51,522 nucleotides of DNA. It comes from Plectonema radiosum NIES-515. Its GTDB lineage: Bacteria; Cyanobacteriota; Cyanobacteriia; Cyanobacteriales; Nostocaceae. The notes beneath the pieces were generated by a model. That model was given only the letters and a program-made list of their open reading frames with translations, was not told the origin of the DNA and did no database searches. This document shows, one piece after another, positions 8,971 to 15,880 of this stretch (its first letter is position 1; every line of letters begins with the position of its first letter). The stretch spans positions 1 to 51,522 of the forward strand of contig NZ_JAOWRF010000104.1 in assembly GCF_025753815.1 (NCBI RefSeq), written 5' to 3'. The position numbers and the translations under genes are program-made.

Positions 8971-10569
8971 GTGAAATTAATATCCGAACCACCGATTCCA
9001 GTGAAAATCCAAAAGATGAAGGAACGAGTGCGATGGAATCATTCAAGTATTGTCTCACGCTCAATTGACCAAACCAGCATGGTTTTGGATGACGGTAGAG
9101 ACGATTGCCCAGAATTTTCTTTTATGGTTATCGGTGATACTGGCACTAAGTCACATTATGGCGAACATCCCCAACGCAAAATTGCCGAATTAATGCTTCT
9201 TCACCGTGACTCTTGCCGTTTTGTCTTGCATACGGGGGATGTAATTTATGTGGTCGGTTCCCATGAGTATTATCCCTCAAAGTTTATTGAGCCTTACCGC
9301 GAGTTTTTGGAGGGTGGCAAGAACCCTAAAAAGATTGCTTACGATCGCATGGTCTTCAACTTACCAATATTACCTGTGCTGGGCAATCACGATTACTACG
9401 ATGTACCGTTGATGTATCGCTGGCTGACAGGAGCAACCCAACCCCTACGTCGGATCTTCGGCTATCAAGATATAGAGATTGGCTGGCATGGTTCCTATCA
9501 AGGCAACGCTTATGCAAAAGCATTTCTTGATTATTTGAAGGCGATCGCTTCTCCGAAAGAGTTAGAACGTCACCTCGATACTCATTATACTGCCAAAACT
9601 GACACCGGACGCTGTTTGCGTTATCAACCCGGACACTTCACCCGCTTGCCCAATCGTTATTATACGTTTCGTTACGGCGGTATTGACTTTTTCGCTCTTG
9701 ACTCGAATACTTTTAATGAACCATTACCGCTGCCGGCAACCAAAGAAGGGGAAATTAATCGGCGCGAATTAGAAAAACGTTGGCGGGAGATAGACCAAGA
9801 AGAATCAGAGATTTTGGCATTATGCGTAGACGCGGAGCGCCTTGTCGATAGACATCACCTCAACCCAGATATCCCCTCATACGCAGAAAAACTCGATGAA
9901 CTCAGTGCAAAATTAGACCAAATCAACCAAATCAAAATTGACATTGAGAAACAACTTGCATCTAACAACCCGTCTGCTATCGACTTTGAACAACTCGAAT
10001 GGTTGAAACAAAGATTAATTGAATCTTGGCATACTTCAGACGTGCGCGGACGTATAATTTACTTTCACCATCCGCCCTACGTTACTGAAAGCAATAAGTG
10101 GCATCAAGCACAAACATTAGCAGTGCGTCACCGCTTGCGTGCTTGTTTTGATGCAGTTGCCCTTCAAGTTGGTTCCCTAACTCAAGGACGTTCAATAGTC
10201 GATTTAATCTTAAACGGTCACGCCCACTGCTTAGAATATCTCCGCACCACTGATACTGGATATGCAGACTCGCACATCAACTGCATTATTAGTGGTGGTA
10301 GCGGTCATTATCCCCGTCGTCAACGCTCCCAGGGAACAGAATTGATGGAAACTGTTGAGGGAATTGACGGCAGTTCTACCCGGAAAATTGCGGATTCATT
10401 ACTTTATGTTGGTCGCGAAGGGTACAAACCCCACAGGCGATCGCCTTACTCATTCGTGCGAATTGATGTACAATCCGGTTCCCCACCCAAGTTGATCATT
10501 AGACCGTTTGTGGCAGAGCGAATTGGAGAAAAGTGGTGCGATCGCGCTTTGGAACCCTTTGTGATTTAA
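8971..10569 (+). CDS. calcineurin-like metallophosphoesterase
   Basis: A 532-residue phosphoesterase with the full metal-binding set: GDTG (Asp56), HTGDVIY (Asp90), GNHD (139-141), YFHHPP (His366/367) and NGHAH (about 415-419). Between blocks III and IV it has a long insertion including a charged helical stretch (about 258-350), which is unusual and may form a cap. No signal peptide is visible, so it is probably cytoplasmic. GTG at 8971 is chosen because AAGGAG lies at 8955-8960. An ATG at codon 16 is the alternative. The substrate is not predictable; purple-acid-phosphatase-like or nucleotide phosphodiesterase roles are both possible. Confidence 0.88.
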   Translation: MKLISEPPIPVKIQKMKERVRWNHSSIVSRSIDQTSMVLDDGRDDCPEFSFMVIGDTGTKSHYGEHPQRKIAELMLLHRDSCRFVLHTGDVIYVVGSHEYYPSKFIEPYREFLEGGKNPKKIAYDRMVFNLPILPVLGNHDYYDVPLMYRWLTGATQPLRRIFGYQDIEIGWHGSYQGNAYAKAFLDYLKAIASPKELERHLDTHYTAKTDTGRCLRYQPGHFTRLPNRYYTFRYGGIDFFALDSNTFNEPLPLPATKEGEINRRELEKRWREIDQEESEILALCVDAERLVDRHHLNPDIPSYAEKLDELSAKLDQINQIKIDIEKQLASNNPSAIDFEQLEWLKQRLIESWHTSDVRGRIIYFHHPPYVTESNKWHQAQTLAVRHRLRACFDAVALQVGSLTQGRSIVDLILNGHAHCLEYLRTTDTGYADSHINCIISGGSGHYPRRQRSQGTELMETVEGIDGSSTRKIADSLLYVGREGYKPHRRSPYSFVRIDVQSGSPPKLIIRPFVAERIGEKWCDRALEPFVI

Positions 10570-10581
10570 ATTTTTGTGTAG

Positions 10582-10647
10582 TAGCAACCGTCGTCGAGAC
10601 GTGACGGCGGAACGTCTCTAAAATATGTGTGATGTACCGGACATGAT
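10582..10647. repeat. degenerate GTAGAGACG-type repeat
   Basis: A decayed palindrome (ending GGCGGAACGTCTCTA at about 10606-10620) is followed by ATGTGTGATGTACCGGACATGATATG. The same flank in a variant form (GTGTGATATCATATCCG) follows the palindrome pair near 15270, so the two loci share a larger dispersed element. It sits immediately before, and probably supplies the leader of, the next gene. Confidence 0.55.
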
Positions 10648-11403
10648 ATGAAATATCAACCGAAAAATAACCTTTTATATCTTGGTGTAATCATCCTACT
10701 AATACTGTGCTGCTGGCTACTTAACCCTACGCTGTCACCAATTGCACCTACAGCATCCGCAACATATCAACAAAAGGCTGTCCACAGCCCAGACGGTATC
10801 GGCAAGTTCTATCAAGGTCGAGAAATAGCAAAAGTTATGGGACACACCGGTGCTTCATGGCTAGAAAGACCCCAACGTGAAGCGGAAGAACAGCCTAGTA
10901 AGATAGTAAACGCCATCGACCTCAAACCTAACGATGTCGTTGCAGACATTGGCGCGGGTACAGGTTATTTAAGCTTTCGCATCGCACCTTTAATTCCCAA
11001 AGGAAAGGTGTTTGCTGTGGATATTCAACCAGAAATGTTAGATATTATTAAGTCTTTGAAAAAAGAGAAAAATATCCCCAACGTTGAACCGATTTTAGCA
11101 ACCGTGAGTAACCCCAACTTACCGTCGGAAAGTGTAGATTTGGCGATAATGGTCGATGCTTACCACGAATTTGAGTATCCCTTAGAAGTTATGCAAGGAA
11201 TTGTCAGCGCCCTTAAACCTGGTGGTAGAGTGGTTTTGGTTGAATACCGAGCCGAAAATCCTTTTGTCACGATCAAACCCTTGCACAAGATGAGTCAGAA
11301 ACAATTAAAAAAAGAAATGCAAGCTGTTGGTTTGCTTTGGCGCCAAACCAAAAACTTGCTACCACAGCAGCATCTAATGGTGTTTGAAAAACCGCAGACA
11401 TGA
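10648..11403 (+). CDS. membrane-anchored class I SAM methyltransferase
   Basis: A 251-residue protein. Residues about 8-26 (LLYLGVIILLILCCWLL) form a hydrophobic segment ahead of a Rossmann methyltransferase: motif I VVADIGAGTGYLS (98-109), acidic Asp125 in VFAVDIQPEM and a post-motif region ALKPGGRVVLVEY. The hydrophobic segment could be a signal anchor or a cleaved signal (TASA-TY). A SAM enzyme outside the cytoplasm would be odd, so an N-in anchored, cytoplasmic-facing enzyme is one alternative. The substrate is unknown. The repeat just upstream may have reshaped its leader. Confidence 0.85.
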   Translation: MKYQPKNNLLYLGVIILLILCCWLLNPTLSPIAPTASATYQQKAVHSPDGIGKFYQGREIAKVMGHTGASWLERPQREAEEQPSKIVNAIDLKPNDVVADIGAGTGYLSFRIAPLIPKGKVFAVDIQPEMLDIIKSLKKEKNIPNVEPILATVSNPNLPSESVDLAIMVDAYHEFEYPLEVMQGIVSALKPGGRVVLVEYRAENPFVTIKPLHKMSQKQLKKEMQAVGLLWRQTKNLLPQQHLMVFEKPQT

Positions 11404-11769
11404 ATCTGTACCTTTAGAATAACTGCCTTGTGTTTCTTGAAAGTTAATCATTGAACTCTCCTGGCTTTGAAAAACCAGGATTCTGAACTGATATTGCGGT
11501 GCGGCGGCTTATAGCCGCCGGGAGCAATGTTTATTCTGCCCTTCCGGGCTTTGACTGGTTCAAGCAGTCCTACTCGCCTCGACCAATTACTTGGCTGTGC
11601 GGCTACTTTGAAGTTACTCATAATGTTTTTTGTTATGGGTTTTTCACCAACATCATGGGTAAAATTAACATGCCTTTCGGAATCAGGCGGTTAGCTTTCA
11701 TCCCCCGGATAAATCACGCTTGGGCGGTACTACGTACCTGTTCTTCGTATTTTCTCAGAGGAATGCTGA

Positions 11770-11861
11770 TAGACATCTCCAGAAATGAACTATGCGTTGC
11801 CCAGAACCCTTGATGAGACGTGAAATTTCGCGTCACAATAATTGTTTTCTGGAGATGTCTA
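11770..11861. repeat. foldback (MITE-like) element A
   Basis: A 92-bp element with perfect 16-bp terminal inverted repeats beginning TAGACATCTCCAGAAA. Its interior carries CTATGCGTTGCCCAGAACCC and a GAGACGTGAAATTTCGCGTC palindrome. It has no coding capacity. Confidence 0.75.
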
Positions 11862-11862
11862 A

Positions 11863-11959
11863 TAGACAACCTATTTGAAAATGAACTATGCGTTGCCCAA
11901 AACCCTTGATTAGAGGTGAAATTTCACGTCTCTACATTCATTTTCAAATAGGTTGTCTA
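11863..11959. repeat. foldback (MITE-like) element B
   Basis: A 97-bp element with perfect 23-bp terminal inverted repeats (11863-11885 and 11937-11959, beginning TAGACAACCTATTTG). Its interior is nearly the same as that of element A (CTATGCGTTGCCCAAAACCC, then GGTGAAATTTCACGTCTCTAC), although the arms differ. It starts one base after element A ends. Confidence 0.8.
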
Positions 11960-11963
11960 ATAA

Positions 11964-12056
11964 AGATAGGAGTGAAAATTAAATATGCATTATCCATAAC
12001 CCTTGATTAGACTATCAAGTGCTACGTCTCTACATTCATTTTCACGTTTATGTCTA
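11964..12056. repeat. foldback (MITE-like) element C
   Basis: The third copy has weaker arms (AGATAGGAGTGAAAATTAAA against TTAGACATAAACGTGAAAAT after reverse complement). Its interior TATGCATTATCCATAACCC and TATCAAGTGCTACGTCTCTAC are diverged forms of A and B. It is probably the oldest of the three. Confidence 0.6.
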
Positions 12057-12066
12057 ATAATAGGAA

Positions 12067-12348
12067 TCAAGAAGCAACTTTATCTTGAATACTACTCAGA
12101 CAAAAACTCAGATGGGAACGAATAGCCCGCTCATAAACTAAAGTTTGCTCTGTGCGTACCCCAACAGGTTGATATATCAAGTTCACTTCGGGAAATTCCT
12201 GCCAAGACAGCAAAAAAATGTCTTTGGCTGGAGTAGTAATTTGATAATTATTCTCTTGTCTTTTCTTTATGAGCCGGCAATTATTTAGCTTTAATTTTTG
12301 TCTAAATAATTCTTCAAATTCGGGAACTAAATTTGCATAATTTGTCAT
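12067..12348 (-). CDS. small hypothetical protein, 93 aa
   Basis: A soluble 93-residue product (starts MTNYANLVPEFEELFRQKL) with no signal, membrane segment or recognised domain. Its charge and hydrophobicity pattern look like real protein, and it starts with ATG after a long non-coding stretch on the opposite side. It stands alone, flanked by the foldback cluster downstream and by the fasciclin gene divergently upstream. Confidence 0.6.
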   Translation of the reverse strand: MTNYANLVPEFEELFRQKLKLNNCRLIKKRQENNYQITTPAKDIFLLSWQEFPEVNLIYQPVGVRTEQTLVYERAIRSHLSFCLSSIQDKVAS

Positions 12349-12572
12349 AGTCTATACACGCTCAAACGTTTTAGTGAGAGAATCCGCATCTGGTGATACT
12401 AACAATTATGACACTTGATCTACTGAAAATATAAAAATATTTTGGATGTATAAACTAGCCTCTGTATTTGTTAGCCAAATTAAATTGATTCGGCAAATCT
12501 GTAACAGTAAATACTGTTTTGCAAAAAGTAGTCTATAGTGGTTAGTAGATTACACAAAACTAGGTAAAAAAT

Positions 12573-12974
12573 TTGGCTGACATTATTGATACCGCTGTAA
12601 GTGCAGGTTCTTTCAGTACCCTAGTTGCTGCAATCAAAGCTGCTAATTTGGTAGATACTCTTAAAGGCGCTGGTCCCTTCACCGTCTTTGCACCTACTGA
12701 TGAAGCATTTGCAAAGCTTCCAGCAGGCACAGTAGACGCACTACTTAAGGACATTCCCAAACTCACGAAAATCCTGACTTATCATGTCGTTTCCGGCAAG
12801 GTTATGGCTGCTGACGTGGTTAAGCTAAAGTCAGCTACCACAGTTGAAGGAAGTAATGTGAAAATTGACGCTTCTAATGGCGTGAAAATAAATGATGCTA
12901 CCGTTGCAACAGCTGATGTTGCTGCTGATAACGGTGTCATTCACGTCATTGATACTGTGTTAATTCCTGCGTAA
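12573..12974 (+). CDS. fasciclin domain protein
   Basis: A single-domain fasciclin (FAS1/beta-Ig-H3) protein of 133 residues. It shows the H1 motif [17 protein letters not shown] (about 33-49), the TYHVVSG segment (about 69-75) and a C-terminal H2-like [13 protein letters not shown]. The family mediates adhesion and is common as short stand-alone proteins in cyanobacteria. The frame opens at TTG (12573) giving [14 protein letters not shown], which matches the usual start of cyanobacterial homologues; there is no ATG in a suitable place. No signal peptide is seen, which is common for this short group. Monocistronic. Confidence 0.9.
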   Translation: MADIIDTAVSAGSFSTLVAAIKAANLVDTLKGAGPFTVFAPTDEAFAKLPAGTVDALLKDIPKLTKILTYHVVSGKVMAADVVKLKSATTVEGSNVKIDASNGVKINDATVATADVAADNGVIHVIDTVLIPA

Positions 12975-13083
12975 TTAAACGCTTAGATAGGTAATACTAT
13001 CTCTGGGGCAACGACTAGAAATAGTCGGTGTCCCATTATTGTATAAATGTGTTTTATATCATGACAGGCTGATGGCGCATACT

Positions 13084-13112
13084 GTAGAGACTACCAAGTG
13101 CTACGTCTCTAC
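13084..13112. repeat. GTAGAGACG-type palindrome
   Basis: GTAGAGACTACC AAGTG CTACGTCTCTAC, an imperfect palindrome of the dispersed family. It is followed directly by a (TTA)n microsatellite of about nine units (near 13112-13137). Confidence 0.7.
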
Positions 13113-13137
13113 TTATTATTATTATTATTATTATTAT

Positions 13138-13322
13138 TGCGACTGACCAAAACGTTCTAATAATTCTTCACGAGATAATTGCAGTAGTCAGGGAGTAAAT
13201 TCTTCGATTGGTAGCGATCGCAATGGTTCTATAATTTTTGATAATTGCTCATCCAACAAGGCAAAACGAATTTTCGGCAAATTTTCGACGACTTTTCTTT
13301 GTCCTTCTATTTGTCCCCGTCC
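13138..13322 (-). pseudogene. Rpn/DUF4351-type protein, C-terminal remnant
   Basis: Reading the minus strand from 13322 gives about 61 residues with the features of the C-terminus of Rpn/PDDEXK-family (DUF4351-like) cyanobacterial proteins: GRGQIEGQRKVVENLPKIRF, then LRSLPIEEFTP, an in-frame TGA, and LLQLSREELLERF. The front of the gene is missing and the (TTA)n tract lies at its end. It is a decayed fragment of a family associated with transposition or recombination. Confidence 0.65.
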
Positions 13323-13345
13323 CAATACGCTTGGTGTTAACGTAT

Positions 13346-13375
13346 GTAGAGACGTTGCATGTGCAACGTCTCTAC
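13346..13375. repeat. GTAGAGACG palindrome, 30 bp
   Basis: GTAGAGACGTTGCAT / GTGCAACGTCTCTAC: a near-perfect palindrome with one central mismatch. It joins the Rpn-like remnant to the CHAT remnant, marking a break point. Confidence 0.85.
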
Positions 13376-13760
13376 AAGGGTTTTGGGTTCACAAATATTC
13401 TTAACCGAACCGTATTGATTAGACAGGGACTTTGAGTCCTTGGCAAGCTGGGAGTTTAAGTCAGCTAAAAGACCATCAGCAACTATCACTAACCGTTTTT
13501 TCCCTAATTTACCTTTCACCGGAGCTAGGATAAGTTGACTGAGTTCGGTTGCTGCTCGATCAATTCTTCGAGTTTTGATGTCTGGACAGGGGGATTCTTT
13601 ATTTGTTACCGAAGGTGGTTTGGAACTGTTCTGACTGATAAGGCAAAATAGATTGATGGCACTTTTATCTATCTCTGATTTTTTCGGAAGTTGGTAGGTG
13701 TCGAGAGAATTGGGAGAAACAACCCATAAAAAACTGCGATCGCTACCCAAGGAATACTGT
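13376..13760 (-). pseudogene. CHAT-domain protein, internal fragment
   Basis: The minus strand reads LQYSLGSDRSFLWVVSPNSL, YQLPKKSEID and ATELSQLILAPVKGKLGKKRLVIVADG, the start of a CHAT (caspase-like) domain as found after TPR arrays in cyanobacteria. The catalytic His/Cys part never appears; the frame runs into unrelated sequence and the 13346 palindrome. There is no in-frame start at the left of the domain and no TPR region upstream, so this is a remnant cut at both ends. Confidence 0.7.
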
Positions 13761-13795
13761 AGATGCGAATACGGGTTTTGGCAATAATTCTATTT

Positions 13796-14077
13796 TTATG
13801 TAGAAAGAGGAATGATGCTGGCGCTTTTTGCTACACTATCCCAAACTATCCAATTACAAGAATCATTCACATCAGCCGGATTATTTGTCACTTTAAAATA
13901 AAGCTTTTGGCTGCCTTTGGGTTCAATAGCAAAATCGGCATTTTGAGCGTATACTACTTTGAAACCTCTATCTCGCAGGCAATACATTGCCCAATTTTTC
14001 AATGACTCCTTATATGGATTGTGGGGAATTGGTGGACTTGTGATTAATGCTTCTTCGATGACTTGAAATATTTGCAT
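13796..14077 (-). CDS. small hypothetical protein, 93 aa
   Basis: A soluble 93-residue protein starting MQIFQVIEEALITSPPIP. It has a helix-rich N-terminal half and a strand-rich C-terminal half (KLYFKVTNNPADVNDSC). No domain is recognised with confidence. ATG start at 14077. The octamer repeat at 14086-14125 lies immediately upstream, in its leader. Confidence 0.6.
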   Translation of the reverse strand: MQIFQVIEEALITSPPIPHNPYKESLKNWAMYCLRDRGFKVVYAQNADFAIEPKGSQKLYFKVTNNPADVNDSCNWIVWDSVAKSASIIPLST

Positions 14078-14085
14078 GTTTGTTA

Positions 14086-14125
14086 GTTGGAGCGTTGGAG
14101 CGTTGGAGCGGTGGAGCGTTGGAGC
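14086..14125. repeat. 8-bp tandem repeat, five copies
   Basis: GTTGGAGC is repeated at 14086, 14094, 14102 and 14118, with a variant GGTGGAGC at 14110. It is a short STRR-type repeat between two minus-strand genes. Confidence 0.85.
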
Positions 14126-14141
14126 GGTGTTCTACTAACCA

Positions 14142-14624
14142 CTAACCATTTACATCATCCGGATCGCAACGAATTTCAATCATAAAGCCATCGGGATCGT
14201 AAAAATACACACCTCTACCTGTGGGACGGGTGACTGGACCGTGAGCGATCGCTATTTTATTTTCTCTTAGTACTGCCACTGCTCGCTCAAATAATTGCGG
14301 CTCGATATCAAATGCCAAATGATATGCTCTAGTAAACGTCTGAAGAGGATTTGGATTGGGTGGTGATAGTTCCGGTTCCCAAAATAAATCGAGGATTGTC
14401 CCATCTGGAGTAACGAAGTTGGCAACTTTACCTTGTGCTACCAACTCAACTAAGGTTTTGGGAACTTCTTCCCCTGTAAGTTCATGCAAACCCAAAATTG
14501 TGCTGTAAAAGTGGCGAGAAGCTTGCATATCATGCACATTTAAGGCAATATGATGCACGCGACGCAGATTTCCGGCGACAAGGGTAGGACTACAAGTGGT
14601 GCTAAAAAGCATGGTATGACTCAA
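14142..14624 (-). CDS. VOC-superfamily (glyoxalase/dioxygenase-like) protein
   Basis: A 160-residue protein with two paired beta-alpha-beta-beta-beta modules of the vicinal oxygen chelate fold. It begins RRVHHIALNVHDM (metal His24 or His25), has a second His in AYHLAFDI and ends with YDPDGFMIEIR (metal Glu). This set fits a divalent-metal glyoxalase, bleomycin-resistance-like or ring-cleavage enzyme; the substrate cannot be named. The start may be the second Met (MLFSTT). It is divergent from the DUF4385 gene with 62 bp between them. Confidence 0.88.
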   Translation of the reverse strand: MSHTMLFSTTCSPTLVAGNLRRVHHIALNVHDMQASRHFYSTILGLHELTGEEVPKTLVELVAQGKVANFVTPDGTILDLFWEPELSPPNPNPLQTFTRAYHLAFDIEPQLFERAVAVLRENKIAIAHGPVTRPTGRGVYFYDPDGFMIEIRCDPDDVNG

Positions 14625-14686
14625 TTCCTTACCTAAGATAGAAGCAAAGTTCGTTTATTCAAGTTTATTATTCATCATAAAAAGCG

Positions 14687-15238
14687 ATGATGCAATTTGA
14701 TTATTCTTTAGACTTTAAGAATATCGACTTTCGCCAACATCCAGAACTGTATCGCGTTGGCAAAGGTGAACAGGGTGTACTTTTGGTAGAACCCTACAAA
14801 TCAGAGATTCTTCCTTACTGGCGATTTAAGACTCCGGATATTGCTAGAGAGTCGAGTGAAAAAATCTACGAAATGTTTCTTGCTTATTTGGAACAAGATG
14901 ATTTTGTCGGTGCAGATATGGCACGAAAGTTTATTCAAATGGGTTATACGCGATCGCGTCGCTATGCTAATCACAAAACTGGCAGAAAATACAAAACAAA
15001 CCCCCAAAAAGAAGCTTCACCAGAAGCACAACTGCAAGCGCGAAAAGATATCTTACCTTATGAAGTAGACCCGGTGAAAGCCGAATCCGCAGCGATATTT
15101 AAAGAAAAATGGATCCAAGCAAAAACAAATCAAAAATATCTTCTGTTATTAAAAAAACATCAAGAAAAAGTTCAGGCAAAAGTCGATAGATGCGATAATC
15201 TAATTAGTAGAGACGTTCCGGCGGAACGTCTTTACTAG
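14687..15238 (+). CDS. DUF4385 protein
   Basis: A 183-residue member of the DUF4385 family, recognised from FDYSLDFKNIDFRQHPELYRVGKGEQGVL in part and from the GYTRSRRYANHKTGRKY block (about 86-102). Function is unknown; the Arg/Lys/Tyr-rich core suggests nucleic-acid contact but this is a guess. The last nine residues (RDVPAERLY) and the stop are encoded by a GTAGAGACG palindrome at 15207-15235, so the native C-terminus has been replaced or extended by a mobile repeat. The start could be either of the two Met codons. Confidence 0.85.
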   Translation: MMQFDYSLDFKNIDFRQHPELYRVGKGEQGVLLVEPYKSEILPYWRFKTPDIARESSEKIYEMFLAYLEQDDFVGADMARKFIQMGYTRSRRYANHKTGRKYKTNPQKEASPEAQLQARKDILPYEVDPVKAESAAIFKEKWIQAKTNQKYLLLLKKHQEKVQAKVDRCDNLISRDVPAERLY

Positions 15239-15338
15239 TAGAGACGTTCCGCCGGAACGTCTTTACAAGATGTGTGATATCATATCCGAGAAATCCCCAT
15301 AATTAATTAGTAGAGACGTTTCGGCGGAACGTCTCTAC
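15207..15338. repeat. three GTAGAGACG palindromes
   Basis: Palindromes at 15207-15235 (core TTCCGGCGGAA), 15238-15266 (TTCCGCCGGAA) and 15310-15338 (TTTCGGCGGAA). The first two are 2 bp apart and the first overlaps the DUF4385 coding end. The 15267-15309 spacer carries GTGTGATATCATATCCG, also found in variant form near 10626. Confidence 0.85.
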
Positions 15339-15383
15339 TGTTGATTTGCCGGATATGAAAATTTTAGTAACAAATTATTTTTT

Positions 15384-15653
15384 CTAGCTGCTAGAATTTC
15401 TTCTATCTTGGTTGTTTTGCTGTCTATTCATTTTGTACTCATTTTTTTCTAAAAGTCTCTGAGTAGTAATCAGAACAACAATTAGCAATAAAAGCTGAAT
15501 CTGCCAAGGAGCTAAGACCAAACTTATAATTAAGCTGATAACTGCAAGTATGCCTGCAAAGTAGGTGATTTCATCGACACCTTTTTTAAAGATGTAACCA
15601 GTTATCAAGCCAGTAAAAAGTGGTATCAAAAAAGACAAAGTCATTTTAAACAA
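15384..15653 (-). CDS. small membrane protein, 89 aa
   Basis: Three hydrophobic segments (about 4-20, 31-49 and 50-64), then a polar Asn/Arg/Ser-rich tail (QQNNQDRRNSSS). No family is recognised. It has ATG at 15653 with AGGTTTG just upstream. A 14-bp palindrome (15700-15713) lies 47 bp upstream and could be an operator. Confidence 0.6.
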   Translation of the reverse strand: MFKMTLSFLIPLFTGLITGYIFKKGVDEITYFAGILAVISLIISLVLAPWQIQLLLLIVVLITTQRLLEKNEYKMNRQQNNQDRRNSSS

Positions 15654-15880
15654 ACCTCTGCACTAGAAGTACGTTGCTCTGAGAATATAAAGATTTCCGG
15701 TAAGTGTACTTACTTTACATCCAAACATGTTTTCAGTACAATGCCTAATTTCAAATAACAACGTGTAAAATAGAGATTCCGGAATAACTATGATTTAATT
15801 TAGCTTAACACTCTAGGTTTATGCTGAAAGAGCCATTTGGCATATTACTTGAGAAATATATTTTCGCTCCTTAACACTTG

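Larger units (their letters stand above)
11404..12066. other. 663-bp intergenic region of hairpins and foldback elements
   Basis: No credible gene. From left to right there is a TCCTGG/CCAGGA hairpin (11459-11480), a perfect CGGCGGCT-TATAGCCGCCG hairpin (11502-11520), a stretch open in one frame (11499-11813) but without recognisable coding character, and three back-to-back foldback elements (11770-12056). The first half may be the decayed end of an insertion sequence; that is inference only. Confidence 0.55.

Noticed and set aside
11499-11813. 104-codon plus-strand frame in the 11.4-12.1 kb gap
   Set aside because: It begins inside a perfect hairpin and ends inside foldback element A; the composition is not protein-like and no domain is seen.
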